64,000 nt of DNA, from positions 80,278 through 144,277 of the forward strand of contig NZ_FNCC01000020.1 in the NCBI RefSeq assembly GCF_900100955.1. The letters run 5' to 3'. Shown one piece after another: positions 43,363 to 52,010 of the stretch. The notes under the pieces were generated by a model. That model did not search any database and was not told the origin of the DNA. It saw nothing but the letters and a program-made list of their open reading frames with translations. The stretch comes from Lentzea fradiae. Its GTDB lineage: Bacteria > Actinomycetota > Actinomycetes > Mycobacteriales > Pseudonocardiaceae. The translations under genes were made by a program, and so were the position numbers. Within the stretch, counting starts at the first letter, position 1. Each line of letters opens with the position of its first letter.

Positions 43363-44781
43363 ATGACCACGCAGGGCGTCTTCCGGCGCAAGCCCATCGA
43401 CCAGATCGCCGACGACTCCGGCGACGGGCTCACCAGAACGCTGGGCCTGTGGCAGCTCACCGCGATCGGCGTCGGCGGCATCATCGGCGCGGGCATCTTC
43501 TCGCTCGCGGGCGCCGTCGCGAACAAGACGGCCGGTCCCGCCGTGCTGATCTCGTTCCTCGTCGCCGGCGTCGCGAGCGCGGCGGCGGCGTTCTCGTACG
43601 CGGAGTTCGCCGGTCTGATCCCGAGGGCGGGCAGCGCCTACACCTACGGCTACGCGGTGCTCGGCGAGATCGTCGGCTGGTTCATCGGCTGGGACCTGCT
43701 GCTCGAGTACACGGCGATCGTGGCAGTGGTCGCCATCGGCATCTCCGGCTACTTCACCGAACTGCTGTCGTTGCTGGACATCCACCTGCCGCAGTGGATG
43801 CTCGGCGCGCCGGGGACGGAGACCGGTGACGTCGCCGCGGGCACGTACAAGGTCAACCTGTTCGCGGTGCTGCTGTGCCTGCTGATCGCGTACGTGCTGA
43901 ACCTGGGCATGAAGAACGCGGCGCGGTTCGAGACGACGCTGGTGTACCTGAAGGTCGGCGTCGTGCTGCTGGTCATCGTCGTCGGCGCGTTCCACATCGA
44001 CACCGCCAACTACAACCCGTTCTTCCCGTTCGGCCTCTCGGGTGCGCTCACGGGCGCGGCCACGGTGTTCTTCGCGGTGTTCGGCTACGACGCCATGTCG
44101 ACGGCGGCCGAGGAGTCGAAGGACTCCCAGAAGCACATGCCCAGGGCCATCATCTACTCGCTGGCGATCTCGATGGTCCTGTACGTGCTGGCCTGCCTGG
44201 TGCTGACCGGCATGGTGAACTACGCCGACGTCGACGCCGAGTCCGCCTTCGCCACGGCGTTCGCCGACGTCGGCCTGCCCGCGCTCGGCATCGTCATCAG
44301 CGTCGGCGCGATCCTCGGCATCACGACGGTGCTCTTCACGTTCCTGCTGGGCGCGGCCCGCGTCGGCTACTCGATGAGCCGCGACGGGCTGCTGCCTCCG
44401 TGGTTCGCGAAGACGCACCCGGTGAAGCACGTGCCGTCGCGCATCACCTGGGTGCTCGGAGCCGCCTCCGCCGGCATCGCCGGGTTCCTGCCGATCGCCG
44501 AGGCCGCCGAGCTCACCAACATCGGGATCCTGCTGGCGTTCGTCGTGGTGTGCGTGGCGGTGATCGTGTTGCGGTACAAGCAACCCGAACTGCCGCGCAC
44601 GTTCCGGACCCCGGGCATGCCCGTCGTCCCGGCCGTCGGCGTCGTGTTCTCGCTCTGGCTGATCACGTTCCTGAACCCGGAGACCTGGCTGCGGTTCGGG
44701 GTGTGGTTCGTGATCGGCCTGGTCGTCTACTTCACCTACTCGAAGCGGCACTCCGTCATGGAGCGTCGGCCCACCTCGTGA
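43363..44781 (+). CDS. Amino acid permease (APC superfamily, cationic type)
   Basis: 472 residues and about 12 membrane helices. The first helix carries GVGGIIGAGIFSLAG, the APC substrate-binding signature; FFAVFGYDAMSTAAEE is the conserved helix 6 region of cationic amino acid transporters. GGGAG precedes ATG 43363. The last 26 bases overlap the end of the convergent DUF885 gene. Confidence 0.92.
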   Translation: MTTQGVFRRKPIDQIADDSGDGLTRTLGLWQLTAIGVGGIIGAGIFSLAGAVANKTAGPAVLISFLVAGVASAAAAFSYAEFAGLIPRAGSAYTYGYAVLGEIVGWFIGWDLLLEYTAIVAVVAIGISGYFTELLSLLDIHLPQWMLGAPGTETGDVAAGTYKVNLFAVLLCLLIAYVLNLGMKNAARFETTLVYLKVGVVLLVIVVGAFHIDTANYNPFFPFGLSGALTGAATVFFAVFGYDAMSTAAEESKDSQKHMPRAIIYSLAISMVLYVLACLVLTGMVNYADVDAESAFATAFADVGLPALGIVISVGAILGITTVLFTFLLGAARVGYSMSRDGLLPPWFAKTHPVKHVPSRITWVLGAASAGIAGFLPIAEAAELTNIGILLAFVVVCVAVIVLRYKQPELPRTFRTPGMPVVPAVGVVFSLWLITFLNPETWLRFGVWFVIGLVVYFTYSKRHSVMERRPTS

Positions 44782-46288
44782 CGATCTGGTCGAGGGTGGA
44801 GAGCGGCACCGGTCCGCTCCCCACCACCAGGTCGTGGAAGGCGCGGACGTCGAACCGGTCGCCCATCTTCGTCTCGGCCTCGGCGCGGATGCGCTGGATC
44901 TCCAGGCGTCCCACCATGTACGACAGCGCCTGGCCGGGCGACTCGATGTACCTGTCGATCTCCGACTGGATCTCGGGCTCGGTCATGACGGTGTTCTCGC
45001 GCAGGTAGTCGACGGCCTGCTGCCGCGACCAGCCGAGCGCGTGCAGACCCGTGTCGACCACCAGCCGCCCGGCGCGCATGGCGTCCGTGCCCAGCATCCC
45101 GAGCCGCTGCTCGTCCGAGGAGTACAGGCCCATCTCGTCGGCCAGGCGCTCGGTGTAGAGGCCCCAGCCCTCCAGATACGCCCCGATGAACGCGAACTTG
45201 CGCATGTCGGGGAGGTCCAGCTCGCCGGAGATGGAGAACTGGTAGTGGTGGCCGGGCACGGCCTCGTGGAACGCCGTCGCCTCGGACAGGGTGCGGCTGC
45301 GTTCGGTGGCGCCCAACGGGTTCAGCCAGTACGTGCCGGGACGGCTGCGGTCGGCGGGCGCGGGCTGGTAGAACGCGATGGCCGACGTCCGCTGCTCCTC
45401 CTCGGGCACGGCGAGGACCTGGCAGCCGATGCTCGGCATGCGGCCGAACCACTTCGGCGCCTCCGCCTCGGCGCGCGCGATGGCCGCGACGGCGCTCTCG
45501 ATCATCTGCTCCTGGCTGTCCCACAGCAGTTCCGTGCGCAGCCGGTGGAAGATCTCCGCGACGTCCTTCGTGCCCCACAGCCGGGAGCCGATCTCCGCGT
45601 ACTCCTCGCGCAGCCCGGCGATCAGGTCGAGCCCCAGCCGGTGCAGCTCCTCCGGTGTGCGCGAGGTCGTCGTGTAGTCGGCGACGAGCTTGGCGTAGTT
45701 CTCCTGGCCGTCCGGCAGCCAGCACAGGCCGGCCTTGTCGTCGTCCCTGCCGTCCTCGATCGACGCCAGCACGTCGCGGTAGCGGCCGAGGGCGGCGCGG
45801 ATCTCGGCGGAGTGCCCGCCCTCCCATTCCTGCGCGGGTGCGGCCAGCACGCCGTCCACCCGCTTCACGCCGAGCCTCAGGTGACGGCGCAGCGGCCTGC
45901 GGTCGGAGTCGCGGACGCGGGCGGCGGCCTGGTCGATGTAGCGCGGGAACTGGTCGAGGCGCTGCGACACGTCGAGCCGCGGCGCGAGGAGCAGCAGCCC
46001 GTTGACCGCGGCACCGAGACCGGGCCCGACGGTGTGCTCGACGAGCCGCGAGTCGATGCGGTTGACGGCGGCCGTGCCCTGCTGCCGGATGACCGCGAGC
46101 GTGACCGGGTCCTCCTCGGTGTCGGTCTCGGCCTTGCGCAGCAGGGCGGTGATCCGGTCACGGACCTTCTGCTCGCTCTCGACGTCCAGGTCGTCGAGCC
46201 GGTCGTCGAAGCCCGGCACGCCGAGCATCGTGGCTTGCAGCGGCGCGTGCTCCATCAGCGCCAGGAACATCTCATCCGCGAGCGACAT
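44756..46288 (-). CDS. DUF885 family protein, copy 1 (putative metallopeptidase)
   Basis: 510 residues with the zinc-type motif FHEAVPGHHYQ (HExxxxxHH), the conserved LEGWGLYTERLADEMGLY and a C-terminal helical bundle. DUF885 proteins are predicted zinc-dependent peptidases or hydrolases without an established substrate. It lacks a signal peptide. It starts the base after the stop of its close paralogue, so both form one transcription unit. Confidence 0.88.
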   Translation of the reverse strand: MSLADEMFLALMEHAPLQATMLGVPGFDDRLDDLDVESEQKVRDRITALLRKAETDTEEDPVTLAVIRQQGTAAVNRIDSRLVEHTVGPGLGAAVNGLLLLAPRLDVSQRLDQFPRYIDQAAARVRDSDRRPLRRHLRLGVKRVDGVLAAPAQEWEGGHSAEIRAALGRYRDVLASIEDGRDDDKAGLCWLPDGQENYAKLVADYTTTSRTPEELHRLGLDLIAGLREEYAEIGSRLWGTKDVAEIFHRLRTELLWDSQEQMIESAVAAIARAEAEAPKWFGRMPSIGCQVLAVPEEEQRTSAIAFYQPAPADRSRPGTYWLNPLGATERSRTLSEATAFHEAVPGHHYQFSISGELDLPDMRKFAFIGAYLEGWGLYTERLADEMGLYSSDEQRLGMLGTDAMRAGRLVVDTGLHALGWSRQQAVDYLRENTVMTEPEIQSEIDRYIESPGQALSYMVGRLEIQRIRAEAETKMGDRFDVRAFHDLVVGSGPVPLSTLDQIVTRWADAP

Positions 46289-47812
46289 TCAGACCCTTCC
46301 AGACCATGCGGTGACGAGTTTTCCGAGTGTGGACAACGGTACGGCTCCGTTCTCCAGCACGAGGTCGTGGAACGCCCTGATGTCGAACCGGTCGCCCAGC
46401 GCGGCCTTCGCCTCGGCGCGCAGCCGCAGGATCTCCAGGCGCCCCACCATGTACGCGAGCGCCTGTCCCGGCATCTCGACGTACCTGTCGATCTCCGACT
46501 GGATCTCCGCGTCCGGCATGACGGTGTTCTCGCGCAGGTAGTCGACGGCCTGCTGCCGCGACCAGCCGAGCGCGTGCAGGCCGGTGTCGACCACGAGCCG
46601 CCCCGCGCGCATCGCGTCGAGGCCGAGCATGCCGAGCCGTGCCTCGTCCGACGAGTACAGCCCCATCTCGTCGGCCAGCCGCTCGGTGTAGAGGCCCCAG
46701 CCCTCCAGGTAGGCGTCGATGAACGCGAACTTCCGCAGGTTCGGCAGCTCGGTCTCGGCGGCGACCGACAGCTGCAGGTGGTGGCCCGGCACCGTCTCGT
46801 GGAACGCCACCACCTCGGACAGCGTGCGGCTGCGTTCGGTGGCGCCCAACGGGTTGACCCAGTAGACGCCCGGCCGTGACCCGTCCGGGGCGGCGTCCAC
46901 GTAGTACGCCAACGGTGCGGTCTCGCGGTCGATCTCCGGCACCAGCCGCACCTCGCAGCGCGCCCGCGGCAGCCGTCCGAACCACCTCGGCGCCTCGGCC
47001 TCGGCCCGCTCCATCGCCGCGACGGCGCTGGTGCGCATGTCGTCCTCGTTGGCCCACAACAGGTCCGTGCGCAGCCGCTGGAAGATCTCGGCGACGTCGG
47101 TGGTGCCCCAGACCCGCGAGCCGATCTCCGCGTACTCCTCGCGCAGCGACGCGACCAGGTCGAGTCCCAGCCGGTGCAGCTCGGCCGGGGTGTAGGAGGC
47201 GGTCGTGTAGTCGCGGACCAGCTTCGCGTAGTTCTCCTCGCCCTCGGGCAGCCAGCACAGGCCCGCCTGCTCGTCCTCACGGCCGTCGAGGGACAGCAGC
47301 GTCTCGCGGAACCGGGCGAGCTCGGTGCGCACGTCCACGTCGCCCTCCCACTCCTGCTTCGGGGAGTCGAGGAACCGGGCGATGTGCGCCGCGCCGTTCA
47401 CGGCGTGCCTGCGCAACGGCCGGCGGTCCGTCTCGCGCAACCGCCGGCCCGCCTGCCGGACGAACTCCGGCACGAGGTGCCGCCGCCGCGAGAAGTCGAC
47501 CTGCGAGGACAGCGTCAGCAGGTTCGCCACGGGTGCGGTCAACGCCGCCGCGACCGTGTGCTCGACCAGCCGGGCGTCGATCTGCGTGATGATGAACCGC
47601 GCCTGGTGGCGGATCACGTCCCGCGTCACCTCGTCCTCGCCGCAGTCGTCGACGCGGTCGAGGACGTCCACGAGTCTGGCGCGCATGGCCTGGTGGGCGT
47701 CGGTGCCGAGGTCGTCGAGGCGGTCGTCCCATCCCGGCACACCCACGAGCGTGGCGAACACGGGGTTCCAGTCCATCAACGCCTGGAACATCTCATCAGA
47801 GAGCGAGGTCAC
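46289..47812 (-). CDS. DUF885 family protein, copy 2 (putative metallopeptidase)
   Basis: 507 residues, paralogous to the downstream gene over its entire length; stretches such as LEGWGLYTERLADEMGLY and WSRQQAVDYLRENTVM are identical. The motif FHETVPGHHLQ is intact, so both copies may be active with different specificity. GTG 47812 has AGGAG six bases upstream; the frame is open further upstream without a binding site. Confidence 0.88.
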   Translation of the reverse strand: MTSLSDEMFQALMDWNPVFATLVGVPGWDDRLDDLGTDAHQAMRARLVDVLDRVDDCGEDEVTRDVIRHQARFIITQIDARLVEHTVAAALTAPVANLLTLSSQVDFSRRRHLVPEFVRQAGRRLRETDRRPLRRHAVNGAAHIARFLDSPKQEWEGDVDVRTELARFRETLLSLDGREDEQAGLCWLPEGEENYAKLVRDYTTASYTPAELHRLGLDLVASLREEYAEIGSRVWGTTDVAEIFQRLRTDLLWANEDDMRTSAVAAMERAEAEAPRWFGRLPRARCEVRLVPEIDRETAPLAYYVDAAPDGSRPGVYWVNPLGATERSRTLSEVVAFHETVPGHHLQLSVAAETELPNLRKFAFIDAYLEGWGLYTERLADEMGLYSSDEARLGMLGLDAMRAGRLVVDTGLHALGWSRQQAVDYLRENTVMPDAEIQSEIDRYVEMPGQALAYMVGRLEILRLRAEAKAALGDRFDIRAFHDLVLENGAVPLSTLGKLVTAWSGRV

Positions 47813-47822
47813 GCTCTCCTTC

Positions 47823-48869
47823 TTAGCCTCGGCCGAAGCGCTCTGCCAGCGACCTGACGACCTCGTCCAGCTCCGCGCCGATCCGCCGCACGACCTCACC
47901 CGCGGGCTCCGCGGGTGCGAGCGCGTACGTCGTGCCCGCCCACAGCGACATGACCTCGGGCTCCCCGCTCGCGCGCACCGGCCTGGTGAGGTGGTGCACG
48001 TTCGGGTAGGCGGCGGGCGCGTGCGGGCCGTTCTCGACCAGGAACCGGTTCACCAGGCCCCTGGCGGGACGGCCGCTGAACGCCCGCGTGAGCGCCGTGC
48101 GCCTGCCACCGGCGGCGAGCACCTCCCGTTGCGCCACAGCGGTTCCCGCCTCCGGGCTGCCGAGGAACGCGGTGCCGAGCTGCGCCGCGACCGCACCGGC
48201 CGCCAGCACCGCGGCGACGTCGGCGCCGGTGACGAGGCCGCCGGCCGCGATCACCGGCAGGTCGGTCGCGCTCTTCACGAGCCGGATCGCCGCGAGGGTG
48301 CCGTACAGCTCACCGCCGCCGGGTGAGACGCCGTCGTCGGTGAACGTGCCGCGGTGGCCGCCCGCGTCCGCGCCCTGCACGCACAGCACGTCCGCGCCGA
48401 TCTGCTGGGCCTGCCTCGCCTCGGCGGGGGTGGTGACCGTGACGACGATCGTGGCCCCGGCCGCGTGCAGCCGCCGCACGTCGTCGGCGTCGGGGAGCCC
48501 GAAGGTGAACGACACCACCGGGACCCGCAGCGCCAGCACCAGCTCGAGCTTCGCCGAGTAGCTGTCGTCGTCCCAGCGGGGCTCTCCCGGCACCGCCCCG
48601 ACCTGGTTCGCGTACTCCGTCACCCGCCGCACGTAGGACGAGATGTCGGCCGAGGACCGCGTTCCGGGGACGAAGAGGTTGACCCCGAACGGTTTGCCCG
48701 TCAGCTCCGAGGTGCGGGTGATCCTCTCCGCGAGCTGCTCGACCGTGACGTAGCCGGCCGCGAGGAACCCGAACCCGCCCGCCTCGCTCACGGCGGCCAC
48801 CAGCTCGGGGGTGGAGGGGCCACCCGCCATCGGCGCTGCGATCACGGGCACGGCCAGCGTGGAGAACAT
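47823..48869 (-). CDS. Nitronate monooxygenase-like FMN protein (2-nitropropane dioxygenase family)
   Basis: 348 residues of TIM-barrel type: PVIAAPMAGGPSTPELVAAV near the start, ADVLCVQGADAGGHRG, PVIAAGGLVTGADVAAVLAAGA and AQLGTAFLGSPEAG. The His in GGHRG is the usual catalytic or phosphate-binding position. It may oxidise alkyl nitronates or act as an enoyl reductase-like flavoenzyme. ATG 48869 has AGG at a proper distance; GTG 48875 is an alternative. Eleven bases separate it from the DUF885 pair. Confidence 0.88.
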   Translation of the reverse strand: MFSTLAVPVIAAPMAGGPSTPELVAAVSEAGGFGFLAAGYVTVEQLAERITRTSELTGKPFGVNLFVPGTRSSADISSYVRRVTEYANQVGAVPGEPRWDDDSYSAKLELVLALRVPVVSFTFGLPDADDVRRLHAAGATIVVTVTTPAEARQAQQIGADVLCVQGADAGGHRGTFTDDGVSPGGGELYGTLAAIRLVKSATDLPVIAAGGLVTGADVAAVLAAGAVAAQLGTAFLGSPEAGTAVAQREVLAAGGRRTALTRAFSGRPARGLVNRFLVENGPHAPAAYPNVHHLTRPVRASGEPEVMSLWAGTTYALAPAEPAGEVVRRIGAELDEVVRSLAERFGRG

Positions 48870-48940
48870 GAGCACAACCTAGTTGGACGGGAAGGCGGAT
48901 GCCCGGCGAAGCCGCTGTGTCTTTCATGACGAAAGAACGC

Positions 48941-48977
48941 CGCCGGTGCCACGTCCACTGTGGACGTGGCACCGGCG
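48941..48977 (-). terminator. Perfect-palindrome terminator after the chitinase gene
   Basis: 18-bp arms (CGCCGGTGCCACGTCCAC and its complement) around one T, 12 bases after the chitinase stop. Confidence 0.85.
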
Positions 48978-48989
48978 TGTCCCCGTCAT

Positions 48990-50444
48990 CTAGGGCAGGG
49001 AGTCCAGATGAGGGGCGACGGTGTTCGCGAACTGCCAGTTGTTCGAGGCGTCCCAGTTGATCGACCACGTCATGGCGCCGCGGATGGACGGCCACGTCGT
49101 GCTCGGCTTGAACGTGCCGCAGTTCGTCCCGCGGGCGAGGCAGCTGAGCGCGTTGTTGACGTTCGCGGGCGACTGGTAGCCGCCACCGGCACCGGACGGC
49201 GACGCGGGCAGGCCGAGCCCCACCTGGTCGGCGCGCAGGCCGCTCTGCAGCTGGATGCACGCGAGCGCGGTCAGGAAGTTGACCGTGCCCTGGCCGTAGA
49301 CCTGCTGGTCGCAGCCGAGCATCGAGCCGGAGTTGTAGTACTGCATGTTGACGATCGTCAGGATGTCCTTCACCGACAGCGCGAGCTTGAAGTACTCGGC
49401 GTTGACGTTCTGCATGTCGATCGTCTGCGGCGCCATCGTGATGACGGTGCCGCCACCGGCGTGGATGCTGCGCAGCGCCTGCGCCATGTAGGTGGCGTTG
49501 ACGCCGTTCTCCAGGTCGATGTCGACGCCGTCGAAGCCGTAGGTGGAGATCAGGCTCTTGACGCTGTTGGCGAAGTTCGTCGCGGCCGTGGAGTTGCCGA
49601 CGCTGATCGTGCCCTTCTCCCCGCCGACGGAGATGATCACCTTCTGGCCGCGGCTCTGCAGGGTCCTGACGTCTGCCCGGAACTGCGCGTCGGTGTAGCC
49701 GCCGAGCTGGCTGCTCAGGCCGGGGTCGAGGTTGAACGCGACCTGCCCCTGCACGTTCGTCGCGTCGGCGAACGAGACGGCGACGATGTCGTACGTCGTG
49801 GGGACGTCCGAGAGCCGCAGTGCACGCGCACCGTTGTAGAAGTTCTGCCAGTAGCCCGTCAGGACGTGCTTGGGCAGACCGGTGTTCGGCGGCGGAGTCG
49901 TCGTGGTGGTGGTTGTGGTCGTAGTGGTGGTGGTCGTCGTCGTGCTCGTGGGCGGCGTGCCGGGGCCGTCGAGGTTGACGTCGTCCGCGTAGTAGGCGGG
50001 CTGGCCATACCAGCCGTGCAGGTAGATCGTGACGCTGGACGCGCCGCCGGTGGTGAAGTCGAGCGTGAGCTGGCTGAAGCCGCTCGTGCCCGGCGTCCAG
50101 GTGCTCTTCTCCACGCCGCCGGTGACACCGAGGTAGACGTAGCTGCCCTGGACCCACGCGCTCAACCGGTAGGCCGTGTTCGGCTGCACCGCCACGGTCT
50201 GCTGGCACCGCGCGTTGCTCTGCCCGACCGGCGCGCCCTGCAGCGCGTACGACCCGCTGCGCTTGGTGGCACCGCTGACGCTCGTGCCCTCGGTGCAGGT
50301 CCAGCCGCTGAGGTTGCCGGCCTCGAACCCGCTGTTGGCCGCGAGGTTCGCGGCGGCCGCGCTGCCGTTGACCGCCAGCACCAGACCGGCGCAGGCGACG
50401 AACGCGGACAACAGCGCGAGGGCCGCTCTCCTGAACCCGGACAT
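48990..50444 (-). CDS. Secreted GH18 chitinase with N-terminal carbohydrate-binding module
   Basis: 484 residues. Signal peptide (about 1-31), a CBM4/9-like module (NLAANSGFEAGNLSGWTC to YADDVNLDG, about 33-160), a linker with sixteen consecutive Thr (about 168-183), then a GH18 barrel (about 191-484). The catalytic DxxDxDxE is present as D305, D308, D310 and E312. It hydrolyses chitin outside the cell. ATG 50444 follows GGAGG; ATG 50459 is less likely. A DasR-type operator lies 51-66 bases upstream. Confidence 0.96.
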   Translation of the reverse strand: MSGFRRAALALLSAFVACAGLVLAVNGSAAAANLAANSGFEAGNLSGWTCTEGTSVSGATKRSGSYALQGAPVGQSNARCQQTVAVQPNTAYRLSAWVQGSYVYLGVTGGVEKSTWTPGTSGFSQLTLDFTTGGASSVTIYLHGWYGQPAYYADDVNLDGPGTPPTSTTTTTTTTTTTTTTTTPPPNTGLPKHVLTGYWQNFYNGARALRLSDVPTTYDIVAVSFADATNVQGQVAFNLDPGLSSQLGGYTDAQFRADVRTLQSRGQKVIISVGGEKGTISVGNSTAATNFANSVKSLISTYGFDGVDIDLENGVNATYMAQALRSIHAGGGTVITMAPQTIDMQNVNAEYFKLALSVKDILTIVNMQYYNSGSMLGCDQQVYGQGTVNFLTALACIQLQSGLRADQVGLGLPASPSGAGGGYQSPANVNNALSCLARGTNCGTFKPSTTWPSIRGAMTWSINWDASNNWQFANTVAPHLDSLP

Positions 50445-50494
50445 GGTCCACCTCCACACACTGAGGCGGCGACCACGTTGTGACTGGGACTAAA

Positions 50495-50522
50495 AATGGA
50501 CTAGACCACTGCTCCGGGTCAA
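50495..50522 (-). promoter_or_regulatory. Chitinase promoter with DasR-responsive element
   Basis: On the minus strand AGTGGTCTAGTCCATT (50510-50495) matches 14 of 16 positions of the dre consensus A(C/G)TGGTCTAGACCA(G/C)T bound by the GntR-family regulator DasR. TTGACC (50522-50517) upstream is a good -35, so the element lies between -35 and -10. N-acetylglucosamine control is therefore expected. Confidence 0.7.
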
Positions 50523-50543
50523 GCCCTGGTTTACCTTGAGGCC

Positions 50544-50975
50544 GTGTTCACCCTCGAAGACGCGGTCGCGATCGCCACAGCCGCCCACGACGGCCAGACC
50601 GACCTGTCCGGCCACCCGTACATCGGCCACCCGCTGCGGGTCATGGCCTCCGTGACGACCGAGCACGAGAAGATGGCCGCCGTGCTGCACGACGTCGTCG
50701 AGGACACCCCGGTGACCGCCGGGGACCTGCTCGCCCGCGGCTGCCCGCCCGCCGTCGTCGACGCGGTCGTCGCCCTGTCGCACCTGCCGGACGAGCCGCA
50801 GGAGGACTACCTGCGCCGCGTGGCCGCGAACCCGCTGGCGCTCACCGTGAAGCACGCGGACATCTCCGACAACCTCTCGCCCGCCCGCGTCGCCCGTCTC
50901 GACCCGGCGACGCGAGACCGCCTGCGGGCCAAGTACGCGCGGGCGCTGAGGTTGCTCGACGAGTACGTGAGCTAA
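50544..50975 (+). CDS. Small HD-domain hydrolase (Mesh1/SpoT-like)
   Basis: 143 residues. GHPYIGHPLRV and VLHDVVEDTPVT give the H...HDxxED pattern of alarmone hydrolases, and VKHADISDN supplies the later Asp. Its size matches small alarmone hydrolases of the Mesh1 type that split (p)ppGpp or related nucleotides; activity is not shown. GTG 50544 is divergent from the chitinase gene. Confidence 0.8.
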   Translation: MFTLEDAVAIATAAHDGQTDLSGHPYIGHPLRVMASVTTEHEKMAAVLHDVVEDTPVTAGDLLARGCPPAVVDAVVALSHLPDEPQEDYLRRVAANPLALTVKHADISDNLSPARVARLDPATRDRLRAKYARALRLLDEYVS

Positions 50976-51049
50976 CTCGCCTTCTTCATCGGTACAGACC
51001 TCGTGAGCAGGGTGTATTATCGAATCGTAACCATGAATGGAAGGAAACG

Positions 51050-51277
51050 ATGACCCTCCACGACCTGTCCGTGAAGTCCCTGCGCTCGAGCCTGGCTTCC
51101 CGCCGCACGGCTCGCGTCCGGCGCCAGAGCCTCGAACGGCAGCTCGCCAGCTACACCTCCGAGAGCGACCGCCTCGAACTGGACGCCATCCTCTCCCGCC
51201 ACACGGCCGAGGAGACCGGCGAGATCCGTTCGATCATCAACCGCCAGGCGATGGACCGCCTCCTGCGCTCCGCCTGA
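51050..51277 (+). CDS. Small basic helical protein of unknown function
   Basis: 75 residues, very rich in Arg and Ser (SLRSSLASRRTARVRRQSLER) with an acidic C-terminal helix. GGAAGGAAA precedes ATG 51050 and a TATTAT (51015-51020) makes a good -10. The promoter quality supports a real gene. No family recognised. Confidence 0.65.
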   Translation: MTLHDLSVKSLRSSLASRRTARVRRQSLERQLASYTSESDRLELDAILSRHTAEETGEIRSIINRQAMDRLLRSA

Positions 51278-51289
51278 CGAGTCACCTCC

Positions 51290-51322
51290 AGGCCACCCCG
51301 GCAACGCCGCCGAGGGTGGCCT
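51290..51322. terminator. Bidirectional terminator
   Basis: AGGCCACCC pairs with GGGTGGCCT, enclosing a second small stem CGGC/GCCG, between convergent genes. Confidence 0.75.
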
Positions 51323-51337
51323 TCGCGTTTCCGGGAC

Positions 51338-51949
51338 TCAGAACAACCGCTTCAGCGTCAGCAGGTTGTCCTGACGCGTCTCCTCCTGCCCCTCGGGCCC
51401 GACGATCGGCCGCGTCACCACGTCGTCGGTGATGACGCTCCAGTTGTCCATCAGCCGCAGGTGGTCGAGCACTTCCTTGTTCGTGGGGAAGTGCATGTCG
51501 TGGTGCGGCGACCACGACGGCGCGTTGCCGTGCCCGCCGATGACCAGGTAGCCGCCCGGCGCCACCGCCTCCGACGCGCGCTTGAGGATGCGGTTCCGCT
51601 CCCCCTCCAGCTCGACGGGCGAGTGCAGGAACTGGGCGCTGACCAGGTGGTACAACCCCTCCGGGAACGTGGCCGCGAGGTCGTGCTGTTCCACCGAGAT
51701 CTCCACGCCGGCGTCGGAGGCGTGCTTGAGCGCCCGGTCGAGCGCCACCTGCGACACGTCCACGCCCAGCACCCGCCACCCCCGCGCGGCGAGCCAGACC
51801 GCGTCGCCGCCCTCCGCGCAGCCGATGTCGAGGGCGCTGCCCGGCGTGAGCCGCTCGGCCTCGCGCACCAGCAGCGGGTTCGGCCTGCCGGACCAGACCT
51901 GGTCCCGCTCCGAGTAGAAGGTCTCCCAGAACTCCTGCGCTGTCGTCAT
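51338..51949 (-). CDS. Class I SAM-dependent methyltransferase
   Basis: 203 residues. Motif I is ALDIGCAEGGDAVWLA, followed by VLGVDVSQVALDRAL and LVSAQFLHSP, typical of class I methyltransferases and close to the thiopurine/tellurite-resistance type in length. Substrate unknown. ATG 51949. Its promoter region holds two matching dyads (see next), so it is likely under a dedicated repressor or activator. Confidence 0.88.
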   Translation of the reverse strand: MTTAQEFWETFYSERDQVWSGRPNPLLVREAERLTPGSALDIGCAEGGDAVWLAARGWRVLGVDVSQVALDRALKHASDAGVEISVEQHDLAATFPEGLYHLVSAQFLHSPVELEGERNRILKRASEAVAPGGYLVIGGHGNAPSWSPHHDMHFPTNKEVLDHLRLMDNWSVITDDVVTRPIVGPEGQEETRQDNLLTLKRLF

Positions 51950-51971
51950 GACCCCACGATGCGCGCCTTCG

Positions 51972-52007
51972 TGCCGTAACGGCAAACTCCGTTGCCGATA
52001 CGGCAAC
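51972..52007 (-). promoter_or_regulatory. Paired operator-like dyads upstream of the methyltransferase
   Basis: TGCCGTAACGGCA (51972-51984) is a perfect dyad, and GTTGCCGATACGGCAAC (51991-52007) is a near copy. Centres are 21 bp apart, two helical turns, so two dimers would bind the same face of the DNA. This lies in the only gap between the methyltransferase start (51949) and the end of the conflict operon (52011). Confidence 0.6.
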
Positions 52008-52010
52008 AGC

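Noticed and set aside
44834..46879. 681-residue plus-strand open frame over the DUF885 pair
   Set aside because: Shadow of the two minus-strand genes, with no domain and a repetitive composition mirroring the duplication.
49890..49960. Short tandem repeats that look CRISPR-like
   Set aside because: They are ACN codons of the poly-Thr linker of the chitinase, with no spacers.
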